Assembly: GCF_030272615.1 (NCBI RefSeq)
Contig: NC_081414.1
Coordinates: 523,264,137 to 523,328,136, forward strand
Reading direction: 5' to 3'
DNA length: 64,000 nucleotides
Source: Cryptomeria japonica
Lineage: Eukaryota > Streptophyta > Pinopsida > Cupressales > Cupressaceae
Shown: positions 49,200 through 60,370 of the stretch, piece after piece
Layout: every line of letters starts with the position of its first letter
How positions within the stretch are numbered: position 1 is the stretch's first letter
Notes under the pieces: model-generated
What the model was told of the DNA's origin: nothing
What the model saw: only the letters and a program-made list of their open reading frames with translations
Databases searched by the model: none
Made by a program: the position numbers and the translations under genes

Positions 49200-51421
49200 T
49201 GCTGGCATTGTGTTGTCACCAATGTCAATCGGTATAAGATGACCATCGATAGATGAGATGTATGTGCAACACTGATATGAAGGAGTACAATATGTGATAG
49301 CTTGGATATCACCTTGTGTTGCTGAACACTGGTAAAGGTAAAGAAGATGATCATAGAGGTCATTAGTACACAAGTTAGCACCTAACTTGTGTGATGAGAT
49401 GGAGAAGTGTTTTGAGCGGTTTCTTGTGATGAAGAGGCAGAATTTTATCTAGAATCACTTCAACTCTGAAAGAGAAGAATGAATTGGTACACTGTAAGGT
49501 TGCAAAACAATAGGACTCTTACCATGTGAAGAAGTAGTCATCATGTGAAGCAATGACTGACAGTAAATGTGCTCACATCAGATCACATGAAAAGCATTAT
49601 AGGATGCAGAAGATAAGGTGTTAACTCATCGAGTAAGTGGAGCTTATCTCCTATTATGCTTTGAGTGCATCTTAGTTTGGAGAGATAAGAATGAAGAGGT
49701 AAAGGAGAGCACTACAAGGATCACACTAGATCCATCGGTGAATTGAAGGAATTCCCTAAGTGCATGAGATCAGGGTTATGCACCAGACCTGAAGAAGAGG
49801 TATGTTGAGCTGCAAGTACAGAGGAAGTGTGAAGTGTGTGTATGTCACCATGATAAGCTAGTAGAGGAAGGAACAACATAAAGTACAAAGATCTGCAAGA
49901 AGATAGAGCCTTGAGAAAGAATGATGACATGGTGCCATCAAGAGTGGTAACTGGTATGTAAGTCAACCAGTTATATAAGAAAGGTGCAGTTGTAGAAGAC
50001 CTCCACGTTGTGGAAATGAAGATATCTTGGACTTATCTATCTAGAAACCGGTTTGAGAGTTCCATCGACAGTTCAAGATGAGAGAAAATATGACAAGGTA
50101 ACTGGTAGAATGGTTAAGACCGGTAGGGTGGTTGGTCAGTGATCTTACTTGGACCGACTTGAAGTGCATAGCTGGTAGATAGTCAACATGGAGTCAACAT
50201 GGCAAACTAGTAGTTTGATAAAGATAAAATGTACAATGATAGGGTTGTTGTAGGGTTGGTCAACTTTAATGAAAGATCCCACAAATCACAGACTTGGTGC
50301 AGAGAAATTATAGGGGTTTGAAGCTCAAGGTATGGAAGACAACTATGAGCTAGCTAAGAGATATTGAGAAGATCGAGGTGATGAAGGAAACAACCCGACA
50401 AATATTTCATGACCAACCAAAGGATTTGTTGTGAAGGTAAAAAGCAATTTGCCAGGAATGAAGGGCGTGATCGAGGAGATGCGACTATGGAAGAGATGTG
50501 CATTCAGATGTCAGATAGATCAGATCATACAAGATCTGATTGGATTTGGTTTTCCTTGAGGATGGTGAGGAAACCCTAACCGCCTGAACTTTGAATTGGC
50601 GTTTGGCGGGAAATCTGGGCTATAAGTAAAAAGGCCTAAGAGATTGTTTGGTGCTGCTGAAGAGGTGAATATTGTGTTTTTACAAAGTGGAAGACTTCTG
50701 CAAGTGAGAACAAGTTTAGAATGAGTGTTTAATGAGCATCTAAGAAGAGAGGGAGAGAAAACCTAGTTGAAGCCTTCAACTGGTTGTAGAGAAGAATCAA
50801 TAGTGCTTACACCAATAGAGTGTGATACTAGTGATGTGCTAAAGGTGAGGTGTAGATCCAACAGAGAAACAATAGGTGTAGATAAGGAAGAAGAGTGAGT
50901 TGGTAAAGGAGAGAAGGTACTTCACTGACAGAGTAAGGAATTTGATAAGGTTGCAAGATTTACTTGTAACATGATAACAACTTATGTTTTTAAGTTTGCA
51001 TTGTGAACACTGAGTTGTAGCTCGGTGCAGGGGTTGATGCTCCTTTGGGTTGTAGCCCATAAAACTGATAGGTGTTGTAGCTCCTTGAGTTGGTGCCCTA
51101 AAGTCAAGGGTTGGTGCTCCTTGGGGTGGTTCCCTAAACTTTGTAACTATGTTTTACTATGAGGTTGGATTGGAGAAGTAGTCTCTAGCAACATTTCTTA
51201 TCGACGTTTTTTCCATCTTGGGTTTTCCTCGTATATACTGGTGTTATGTGATGTCTCCTTGTGTGTGTGTGTGTATTTGAGTTAGTATCATTACTAACCG
51301 ATAAGTTTGCTTTGTGCTTGATTCACAAACTGGTGTTGCTCATAAAGGAAAGCGAAAAGGAAAATTTTTGAGAACCACTGATTCATCCCCTCCCCCTCTT
51401 AGTGGTGCATTGTGTCTAATA
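49200..51421 (+). repeat. Element G 3' LTR
   Basis: Begins TGCTGGCATTGTG and matches 43902-46122 over its full length. The end is slightly diverged (TCTAATA against TCTATCA). Confidence 0.87.
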
Positions 51422-52102
51422 TTCTAGAGCCAAGATGCTTATCTCATCGTGAATTTTTTGCCTAGGCCCATTTAGGTATCTAGCCACCTTCTCCACCTCC
51501 TCTTCATGCTTGCTTGATCTAAGAATTAGTTTGTGGAATTCTTCAATGTAGGCATTCATATCTAACTCTCTCTGTCTAAGATTTTGTAGCTTCTTGTACA
51601 TTTGCACCTCATAGTCTATTGGTAGGAATTGGCTCTTGATTTTATTCCCCATCCTCTCCCAAGAGGATATCTTCTTCTTCCCTTCATTCACCCTTTCTTC
51701 TTGTAATACCATCCACCACAACAAGGCAAACCCCTTCAGTCTAGATTTAGCCAAACTCACTCTCTTCTCCTCTGGAATTTCTTTGGATTCAAAGTGGTTG
51801 TTGAGTGCTTCTATCCATTCAAGCACCTCTTCTCCATATATGCTACCTCCATAGGTAAGAAAACTCTCTACATTGTCTCTATTAACTGACTTCAAAGAAT
51901 CCAATAACATCTTTTGATTAGGTGCCATCTTTTGAGCCTCTTTAACAATAGCCTCCTACTCCTCACTCTCTTTCTCTTCCTCTGAGTCATCATCCCACGT
52001 TTTGTCCTTTCCTTTGGACTTTCTGGTCTCTTTGAGTTTCTCAACAAGCAATTCCTCTACCATCTTCTTGATGGCCTCTAGGTTCATTACCTTAGGAGGC
52101 AT
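51422..52102 (-). pseudogene. gag: Element E gag, N-terminal part
   Basis: Minus-strand frame. The likely start is the ATG at 52102 (MPPKVMNLEAIKKMVEEL); an upstream in-frame ATG at 52138 is only about 20 bases from the primer site. One stop (51956-51958) separates the charged leader from a gypsy gag core (51928-51422) with typical segments such as LRQRELDMNAYIEEFHKL. The frame is cut by element G and resumes at 43901. Confidence 0.85.
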
Positions 52103-52159
52103 TGTATTATCCTCTTCTCCAAATTCTATGTCTAACATATACTACTTAACCCCAAGTAT

Positions 52160-52173
52160 CAGCTTTGATACCA
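52160..52173 (-). other. Primer-binding site, element E
   Basis: The minus strand reads TGGTATCAAAGCTG, three bases from the LTR end at 52177. Confidence 0.8.
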
Positions 52174-52176
52174 ATT

Positions 52177-53736
52177 TGATGCAGAGGGTTTGGTGTTGTA
52201 CACAACTAGATTGTTTTCACTCTTCAAAGGATCTTCAATAGACACCATCCAATGGTGTATTGTCTTCAGCCTTCCCAAGGCTTGGTATCCTTCCCAAGGA
52301 TCACTCACAATAAGACAACTTCCTATTGACAAGGAGTCTTCTACTCCCATGGTCTCAACCCCTCCAACCAAGAACACCTAACAACCCCAAAACCTTAGCT
52401 TATAGGATCTTTTTCTCAAGTGGTGAAGTATGACATTTGTGGATGAAACAATATGTGATACATGGCATTTTTATTGACCTGTACCTCTTGAATAGATTCT
52501 ATAAGATCCCCTCTATTGTTTACCCTTTAGAGACCTAGAAAGGGCTACAAGCAATTAGATCTCCTATTTGGGTTTTCACTCAATCACTTCTAATATCCCT
52601 TAATAACCCCTAAAAAAAATTGTATATTTGGATACCCTTTTGGATTCCCTTATAAACTTCACACTTTGGCATCTGGGTTTTGAGTTTAAAAGGTCTGTCC
52701 ACACTATGCCCAATTAGGCCTATCTAGTCTATCTTAGAGATTTGTCAACAAAAGTCTTCACCAGTCATATCAAAAGGAATAATGGAAAATTTTCTAAGGT
52801 CTTTACATGATAAAGTTTCCCTACCATTCCAATTTATTACACCCTTCAATCTGTTGCTCAAGGGTTCCACCCACTTCTTGTGCTGCACATCCTTGCCACA
52901 TAGTAGATGTCAAGCCTAGGGCTTCATCTTAAAAATATCAAATGATTCTTCCTACCTCCCAAACCACTTGGAATATTTATTATACAAGGAAATTCAAAAT
53001 TCCCCAAGGTTTCAAGCCATTCTCAAGATGGAATGTTGAATTGTGCCCCTTCTAGCATCAAAACCCTGATATTAAGGGTTTCTCAGGCCAGCAACAAAGA
53101 ATTTACTCTAACTTTCAAACTAGAATTATTCAAGACAACACTCCCACATAAAATGAAAGGTAGTTCATAGCCTCAAACTATCCTACACTCAATTCATTCC
53201 TACCATCTGTACAAATCCATACAAGTGCAGAAAACTCAAGGAAAATGGAGTAAAAATACAATTTTAGATTGGTTTGGAAACAAGAATTTCATTACCATCA
53301 TCTCCTAGCCTATTGGCATCATTCCTCAGGCTTATATTGTGCCAAGTAACTCCTCCAGCCACCCTCAATGTGAACATTCAACCAACAAACCATTGGGTAA
53401 CCAAAAATACAAAAAACTTGTCAAAGTTGCTCATGACAACATCGCAACTTTTGACCATTATTACAATCTTGCTCTTGCCTTCACACCAAAAGGCCAAGAG
53501 TGAACACACAACACATCTAAGACTCCTAAACATCAAAAATAGAACTAAAATTCCCATATAAGGCGTTGGAACAAATTGACACCTTTTGGAGCCTTATGGC
53601 TTATTACATTGTCTTGGGACCACCATGGACATCACCATGGATCAACATGGAACAACACACATCCTAGCACAAAACATCACCCTAGAACAACACACAAATA
53701 AATAATGCAAACATATCTCCTTGTTCCCTTGCACCA
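52177..53736 (-). repeat. Element E 5' LTR
   Basis: A 1,560-bp copy of 38446-39975, TGATGCAG to GCACCA on the plus strand. It is followed by CCTGC and the remainder of the copia C LTR. Confidence 0.92.
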
Positions 53737-53741
53737 CCTGC

Positions 53742-54676
53742 ACATGCAGGAAGGCCAACAACTAAGAGCACACTGCTCATCACAAAAGGAGCCTCACTGA
53801 CTACAATAGATATCCAAACTACAATCTAGAAATAAGAATGAACTACAAGAATAGCATCTCCTATACCTAAGTATAGTTCTAGTTAAGCTCAATGCTGGAG
53901 GTCTTAAACCTTTTACACAAACCCAATTTGATCACCTATGATTGACCAAACCTTCGGTATATGATTACAACTTTATTTGCACACAAATAATCCCATAACT
54001 GCGACATATACCACAATCTACAAAGAGATCTTACACCATATTTATACCAACTCGGGACCTAAAGAATTAGGTCGGCCACCTAAAAAATAATACAATAAAT
54101 CCATTACATAAACCCACAAACCAATGATAAACTAAGTCAGCCTAAGACCGAAACAACATTAACCAAACAATAAATCCAACTGGTAATGCATTGGGAGAAT
54201 CCACCAACATGTTACATAAACCGATCAATAACCTAGCAGAATAAGACCAGACCTAAAATAGGTCACCATAAACCAAATGAAATACCACCAATCAACTGGA
54301 ACACGAACAAGATAACCATCAACATCCTGAAAAACCTTCTAGAAGCCTCACTAACACCACTTATCAAATCCATCAAAAGATCTTCAACAAAGCTCTACCA
54401 GTAGAACCCTTACTAGTAACCAAAAGGCTTACTTGAACATATGATAGCTTCCAGATCACCAAATCTAGAACCAATTGAATGTGACATGCATCTGAATAAA
54501 ATGAATGACCGAACCAAACCAATTCCACCAATCAGAATATACTGGAGATAAATCTCCTGATCATCATCAAAGTCCAACCACTCTACTTGAACCCGGTAGA
54601 TAACCAAAGAAGCTAGTGTTGACATCAATAAAAAACATCAATGTAACACATAATTAATTCTTCCAAATTTCCAACA
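53742..54676 (-). repeat. Element C 5' LTR, outer part
   Basis: Continues the LTR begun at 38193 and ends TTCCAACA on the plus strand, giving TGTTGG at the minus-strand start. The sequence resembles the LTR of copia F. A minus-strand TATAAATA lies near 54040-54050. Joined, the two parts make an LTR of about 1.19 kb. Confidence 0.87.
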
Positions 54677-57450
54677 GGATTACTCTATGACGATTGTTGT
54701 GTATTCATTTCTATGAGTGTATCTTGTTTGTTCTATGATTATTTGATGTTATTTATGATGTACTAATCCTATTCTACGATTATAATTCTATATGATGCAT
54801 TGATGCGATATTGGGTGATTGTTTGTGTGAGTAGAGACGATTTCATATCACTCATTAAGAGCATGATATGTCATTACAATTCTCTATCACTTGTCTGTTT
54901 ATTATAGATTGTATATGTTGTATCGTGGCTTTGTGGATGCAGGATTTGCAGGTAGTAGACATAACCTCCACCTAACTTCACAGGTCTGAGCGTGTCTTAT
55001 CCCAATGACAAGTTGACCGGAGTTTACATGAGAACCCACCCTATACTCTAGGTTTAAGTTGATTACCTTGTTAGTTTAGGGTCTTGGACCAAGTTGTGGT
55101 TGGTGTGTAGTGCTTTCTTGGATTCTTCTTTGGAGGTTGCTTTGACTAGTATGGTAATTATTGATTGGTTATTTACTTATTTATTAATTGGATAAATTGA
55201 TTTATATAGTTTAATAATGTTAAATTAAAATAAAAGATTAATATAGTTTATAATAATTAATTAAATAAATAGTTGGTATAATATTATAATAAAGTGTTGC
55301 TAAATTAATATTAATATTAATATTACCATTTAGTAAGAAAAGGCTTTATTATTAATTAGAATATTTAATTATATAAATAGCCTTTGATTTAAGATTATGG
55401 TTTTAACTTAATTTAGCCTTGATTTATTTATTTATCATTGGGCTTTTATAATTATTTGTGCACATGATTTTATGAGTTGTTTATATTATTATTATTATTC
55501 TCTTTCTACTCTCTTGGGTTGTTTAGTAGATTCTTTTTACCTACCATATTATTCCATTAGTTATATTTTTGGGTAAGTAAATTAAGTAATATTTTATTAT
55601 TCTTACCTTAGGTTTTGCAAATGGTTGGTAAGAAATATATTATTTTGTAATATTTTAATTGGCTCAAATTTTCTATAGTTTTTGTTTGATTTTCTATTTA
55701 TTTGGCTTCTTGAGTAATTTGTCGAGTTAGCATTTTTGGGTTTTCTCTTGCAAGTTTGGATTTTAGGTTGAAGATTTGGAGATTTCTTGGCTTTCTTATA
55801 TTGTGGATTGTGCTTCTTCAGATTTTCTTTTCCATTACTTCTATCTTCCAAGTTGGAGAAATCCTCTTCCTAAGAATTTTATTTTCAGGAAAGATCGTCT
55901 TCAGGGTTGTTTGGGAGATAAATGTTTACTTAATATAGTTTTGGATAAATAATATTTCATATAATGAATATAATATAGTTTATAATATAGTTTGGGAAAA
56001 ATATATTTGTCTGAGTATTTTTTATTGCCGTGAATGCCCGACTCTGCTTTTCTATGTTTGTGCATTTTGCTTCCTTGGATATGATTCTTGTTGGGTTTGA
56101 AGGCTAGGCTTTGGAATCTAGAAGTTATTTGGTGTTTTAGTTGGTTGTGAGTTTTATATTTGCTTTTCCTGTGAGTTTTCATGGCTAGAAATTAGTTGGA
56201 GTAATTATTTATGAGTTGATTCTTGCCTGTATGAGTCTATTTTGAGTCTGAATTTTATGTTCCTTAGTTTCGTATTGGATTTGCATCCCTTTTGGTTGTA
56301 TTTTCGGGACTTAAACTTAATTGTCTGATTTTATTTTCCAAGTTGCAAGTTTTTTGTTCCCTTTAAGTAAATGTGCTAAACTTCTATATGCATTATTCCT
56401 TTTATCAAATACGTTGTTTATTCTGTTATATGCGCTATTTCCTTAGGCAAATGTGTTGTACTATGTGGTGAATGTGTTGTTTTGTAGGGTATATGTGTTA
56501 TTTAAATGTAAATGCACCGCATGTGTCGTATGTGCTACAGTAAGCAGTGAAAGCATTGTTTTGTATAACAAAGGTGTTGTAGGGTTTGATATATACATTG
56601 TTCTACATGGCAGATGTGCTAAACTGCCTGTTTTTAGTGAGTTTGTTAATTTGGTTCATTTTCTAGTTTCCTATTCTTATTCTTAAGAATCCAGGGGCTG
56701 TTTTTTGATACCTGAGATGTTCCAGGTTTGTTTCATTGATTGATTATTAGTTGTTTTGATTATTTTGTTTATTTATGTGATTATCTTGTAGTCGAGCTCA
56801 TTTGTTGTATTCTTTGATGATGATTGCATTATTGTTGGATTGGTTGGATACCTTGGTAAGACAAGTCTTGTAATGTTGAGAGCCCATGGTTTTATGGTAG
56901 TATTTTGTGTTGTTACCCTAAGGTCTAGGTGATGTAAGGGGGAGAGTGGGCTTCATAGTGAGTGACTAGGATCACATGGAGTGGGCTGTCAGGTCCATCT
57001 AGGGTTCAGATCTCTAGGTATATCTCTAGGATTTTTCCAATGTAAACAAGTGATAATATAATTAATAATACTTGGGTATGGGTATAGTAGTTCATTCCAA
57101 CAAGATAAGAAATGGAGATGGTGCCCCCTTTGCCTTGCCTTGCAGTGGTGGACCAGGATAGGACTGGGAAGACCTTGATAAAACCAAGGTAAGCTAATCT
57201 CTCTCACTTTATAAGGTTGAGATGCCTCCACATGTGCATTGGGACATCTGAGACTGGTACCCAAGTACCCAAATGTTGCATGTGATGACACTCTTTCTCC
57301 TTACCTCTTAATGAGTGACACTCTGCTTGGTTGTGTTGCCTTTGAAGAGTTTGCATTGATGGTTTTAATTTGGTTATTTTATATTTGCTTAGCATTCTTT
57401 ATTGTATTGGTCCTTCCTTGGTTGTTAGGTGTCAGCCTAGATCTAGAGTA
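54677..57450. other. Segment J: unclassified LTR-like, non-coding host of copia C and H
   Basis: No coding frame worth naming. The stretch 55150-55480 is very AT-rich. A motif array lies at 56360-56635, and a GGGGCTGTTTTTTGATACC stretch near 56693-56712 could be a tract-LTR join. Composition and its position between two retroelements suggest remains of an older LTR element, but I cannot assign a family or orientation. Confidence 0.4.
56360..56635 (+). repeat. Motif array in segment J, related to the element D arrays
   Basis: About 13 units of roughly 21 bp with core WATGYGYTRTT (TATGCGCTATT is the best copy). Spacing and core resemble the D 3' array (GCATATGCGCTA) in the same orientation, but with more CG lost to TG or CA. 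Confidence 0.6.
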
Positions 57451-58656
57451 TGTTGGCATTATGGTAGATTTGGTTAAGTGTTGTCACTGATGTCAAAATT
57501 GTATACCGGTTGGATATGGTTCTATATCCTAGTTATACTTGGTATTTGTCTTGGTTTTGGTTGTGATTCTAATCTGGTATGATCAAATCCTTTGATTTAG
57601 TTTTGGATAGTTATTCAAGATGGTTATATGCTTGTCATATTCTATTGATTCATGATTTGGTGCTCTAGAAGCTATCGCTTATGTTCTCGGTTGACATTTC
57701 ATGGTACCGATTAGCTTTACCGGTTGGCAATATTTGATGATATGGTTAAGTATTTTTTATCCAGCTTATGGAAATGGTTTCTAACATGTTGAAGTTGTTT
57801 CTTGATCATGTTCTAATTTTTTGATGGCTTTGCATTAGCTGGCATGCTGATTTGGTTGTCCGATTTGGATCTGGTTATATATTTTGTGTTATTGCACTGA
57901 GGATTTCTACCAGTTGGTGAAACATGTTGGAGATTGGTCTTAGCATGGTTTATTATGGATGTAATTTTTTGGGAGTTTGAATTAGGTCCATGCTATGTAA
58001 TGTAAATCATAATATTCATCCGGTGATATCGTGTAATGTATTTTTTGTAATTATGGGTTTATAGCTTTAGGGTTTAGCTGACCTTATCAATAAGGTTGAT
58101 GATATGTATTTATAGGTGAATTTATGTAATCTTGATGTCGATGGTTATGCCTACATTATCAGAGAAAGTTGTGTGAATAGTGATATATCATTCAATGAAA
58201 GATTGTGAAGGATTTGGTGTTTTAGGGCCAACATTTGTGCTTAACCAAAACTGTATCAAGCATTAGGAGATGCTACTTCCATAGTTCATTCTTTTTGGAT
58301 TGTAGTCCGATGTTTTTGTAAGTCAGTGAGACTTCCTTTTCTAATGAGCAGTGTGCTCTAGGCAGTTGGCCTGATTGCTAGTGCAATCCCCATTGTAATT
58401 ATTTCACATACTACTATGGAAGTATTATCTGATTGTGGGTAAGGTTTTCCACCGTGGTTTTTCCCTTTACCAGGTTTTCCATGTCAAAACTATTGGTGTT
58501 GTGTGTACTATGATTTCATGCTTTATCTTTCATTGTGTCAGTTTCTTTGTGCTCTGGTATAAAGTTTGTAATCTTTATTAATTTTTATACTTGTGAGAAA
58601 ACTGATTCAGCCCCCCCCCCCCTCTCAGTATCTCCAAGGATCAAAACTATCTAATA
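57451..58656 (+). repeat. Element H 5' LTR
   Basis: Starts TGTTGGCATTATGG and ends CTAATA, one change from a canonical CA end. It contains the conserved block GGTTTTTCCCTTTACC near 58458-58485. The C-rich hairpin (GAGA..ACTGA at 58595-58605 with TCAGT.TCTC at 58625-58634) has a run of 12 C in the loop. Confidence 0.82.
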
Positions 58657-58658
58657 AT

Positions 58659-58670
58659 TGGTATCAGAGC
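58659..58670 (+). other. Primer-binding site, copia H
   Basis: TGGTATCAGAGC, two bases after the LTR. Confidence 0.92.
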
Positions 58671-58711
58671 CTGGTCCTCTCTGCAGAAGCTTAATCACTT
58701 GAGGAGATCTG

Positions 58712-59799
58712 ATGGCATCTGCATCAAGTTCTACATTTAATCCCTACTAGAAGGAGAGCCCTAGATTTGATGGCACAAATTGCAAAATATGGAAGGAGAA
58801 AATGAAGATTCATCTGAGATGTCTTGGAGTTGAAGTTTGGAAGATTGTGGAGAAAGGGTATACACCTCATGATCCTAATTCTGGAACACCGACACCTGGT
58901 GATGAACAAAAGAGAGCTGAAAATTATGTTAGAGTGAAAGAAGCTTTGCTAAGTTCCTCATCTGATGAGAAGCTATTGAATTCCATAGAATTGGAGAATG
59001 CAAAATAGATCTGGCTAAAGCTTTAAACTCTTTATGAAGGCGACTAAGCAGTAAAGATTGCAAAACTTTAAGGTTTCTGGGTGAGATATCAAACTTTGAA
59101 GATGGAAGAAGATGAGAAGATAAGTTCTTTCATGGATAGAGTGAATGAGATTGTCATGGGAATCAAATGTTGCGACGGATCAGTTAATGAGGATGAGGTT
59201 GTGTCAAAGATTCTGAGAGTTCTACCTCCAGCTTACAAAATGAAGGCTACTGTAATAATGAACTACGGATAATGTCAAGTACCCCTGTTATTAGAGATAC
59301 ATTACTTGGGAAATTGACTTCTTTTGAGCTTGAGGAACTTGGATATTAGAGTGCTACTAAGACAGAAATTGCATTTAAAGCATCTGCCTTTGGTAAGAAG
59401 AAGATAGATTGGAAGGAGTTATATGCTAAAGATTTGGAGGACATTGAGAGAAAAGATAGAGAAATTGAATAATTGGAAGCCCTAATTGCTAGAAGAATCC
59501 CTAAAGGACCAGTTGGAAGTAAGTACGAAGGAAAAGTACCTTTCAAATGTTTTTCATGAAATAAGATTGGTCATTTTGCTTCTAGATGTTCTGAAAGAGC
59601 TGCTAGGATTCATGAAAGATTTATGAGGAATTATAAGCCTAATTTGGAATATCAAAGTAGATCTATATTTAGAAGGGATAAGGATAAATCATGTTATTAT
59701 GCTAGTGATGATGATTTTTTTATTGCTGATGATGATGATGATGATGATGAATATGTAAGTGGATCTGGTAATGCAAGCTCTATGTTAAATCAGATCTAA
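58712..59799 (+). pseudogene. gag: Element H gag (decayed)
   Basis: The ATG at 58712 opens a copia gag (MASASSSTF; SPRFDGTNCKIWKEKM) with a TAG after residue 12 and several further stops. There is a frame disturbance near 59265-59280. The zinc knuckle near 59550-59590 has a stop in place of its second Cys (CFS, stop, NKIGHFASRC). A GAT repeat at 59725-59752 encodes a run of Asp. The frame ends at a stop near 59799, where the rearranged stretch begins. Confidence 0.85.
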
Positions 59800-59985
59800 T
59801 AGCTATGAGAAATTCAACGCAAGCTATGAAATTCTTGATCTTAATCATATTGAAATCACTATGCAATCATAGGAAATATCTATGAGAATGATCAGATCTA
59901 ATGAAATTCTTGATCATTCTCATAGATATTTTCTATGTTAAAGTTCAACACAAGCTATGAAATTCTTGATCTTATTCATATTGAT
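59799..59985. repeat. Rearranged filler in copia H: direct and inverted repeats
   Basis: A 41-bp direct repeat (59813-59853 and 59944-59984, two mismatches) encloses a perfect 21-bp inverted repeat (59874-59894 and 59911-59931) with a 16-base spacer. It marks the deletion that removed protease and pre-integrase. Confidence 0.85.
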
Positions 59986-60366
59986 CTGTGTGGATCGGCA
60001 AGGACTGAAAGTTTTCAAGGTTATAGATACTCCATGTTTCTTATTGATGATTATTCTCGAATGATGTAGGTTACATTTTTGAGAGAAAAATCAAAAGCTC
60101 TTGAGAAATTCAAAATTTTCAAAGCTATGGTTGAGATAGAAACAAGATTGAAGATAAAATGTTTAAGATCAGATCAAGGTGGTGAGTTCAACAACTTTTA
60201 TGAAAATAATGGAATCAGAAGACAATTTTCTTCACCTAGAACCCCACAACAAAATGGAATAGTGGAAAGGAAGAACAAAACTATCTTGGATGATGCAAGG
60301 ACAATGATGATGGAAGCCAAAATGCCTAATATCTACTGGAGAGAAGCTGTCAATACTGCGGTATAA
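59950..60366 (+). pseudogene. Element H integrase fragment
   Basis: The integrase core is readable: IHIDLCGSARTESF near 59977, a stop near 60067, LRSDQGGEF near 60162 and NGIVERKNKTILDDAR near 60254, then YWREAVNTAV. It ends at a stop just before the element I LTR. Confidence 0.85.
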
Positions 60367-60370
60367 TTAA

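Larger units (their letters stand above)
43902..51421 (+). mobile_element. Element G: gag-only, pol-less copia derivative inserted in element E
   Basis: The LTRs at 43902-46122 and 49200-51421 (about 2.2 kb each) flank only 3.1 kb. That interior has a copia primer site, one gag-like frame and a polypurine tract, with no protease, integrase or reverse transcriptase recognisable in any frame. The target duplication is GTCTG (43897-43901) against TTCTA (51422-51426), two mismatches. The E gag frame is restored when the insert and one duplicate are removed. This organisation fits the TR-GAG class of non-autonomous elements. LTR divergence is roughly 8 percent by eye. Confidence 0.88.
38446..53736 (-). 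mobile_element. Element E: Ty3/gypsy chromovirus (contains element G)
   Basis: The LTRs at 38446-39975 and 52177-53736 flank a minus-strand gag-pol with a C-terminal chromodomain. The target duplication is CCTGT (38441-38445) against CCTGC (53737-53741), one mismatch. The copia C LTR reads on across it. Without G the element is about 7.8 kb. The LTRs differ by roughly 7-8 percent by eye. Confidence 0.93.
57451..60370 (+). mobile_element. Element H: Ty1/copia retrotransposon, 5' part, rearranged
   Basis: A 5' LTR (57451-58656), primer site, decayed gag and a piece of integrase, then cut by element I at 60371. Protease and most of the pre-integrase are gone and replaced by a rearranged stretch with direct and inverted repeats (59799-59985). 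The 3' half must lie beyond element I, outside the window. Confidence 0.85.

Noticed and set aside
54677-57450. Segment J as an LTR of the same family as the element B LTR
   Set aside because: A few short similarities appear, but they point to opposite orientations, so the assignment is not supported.
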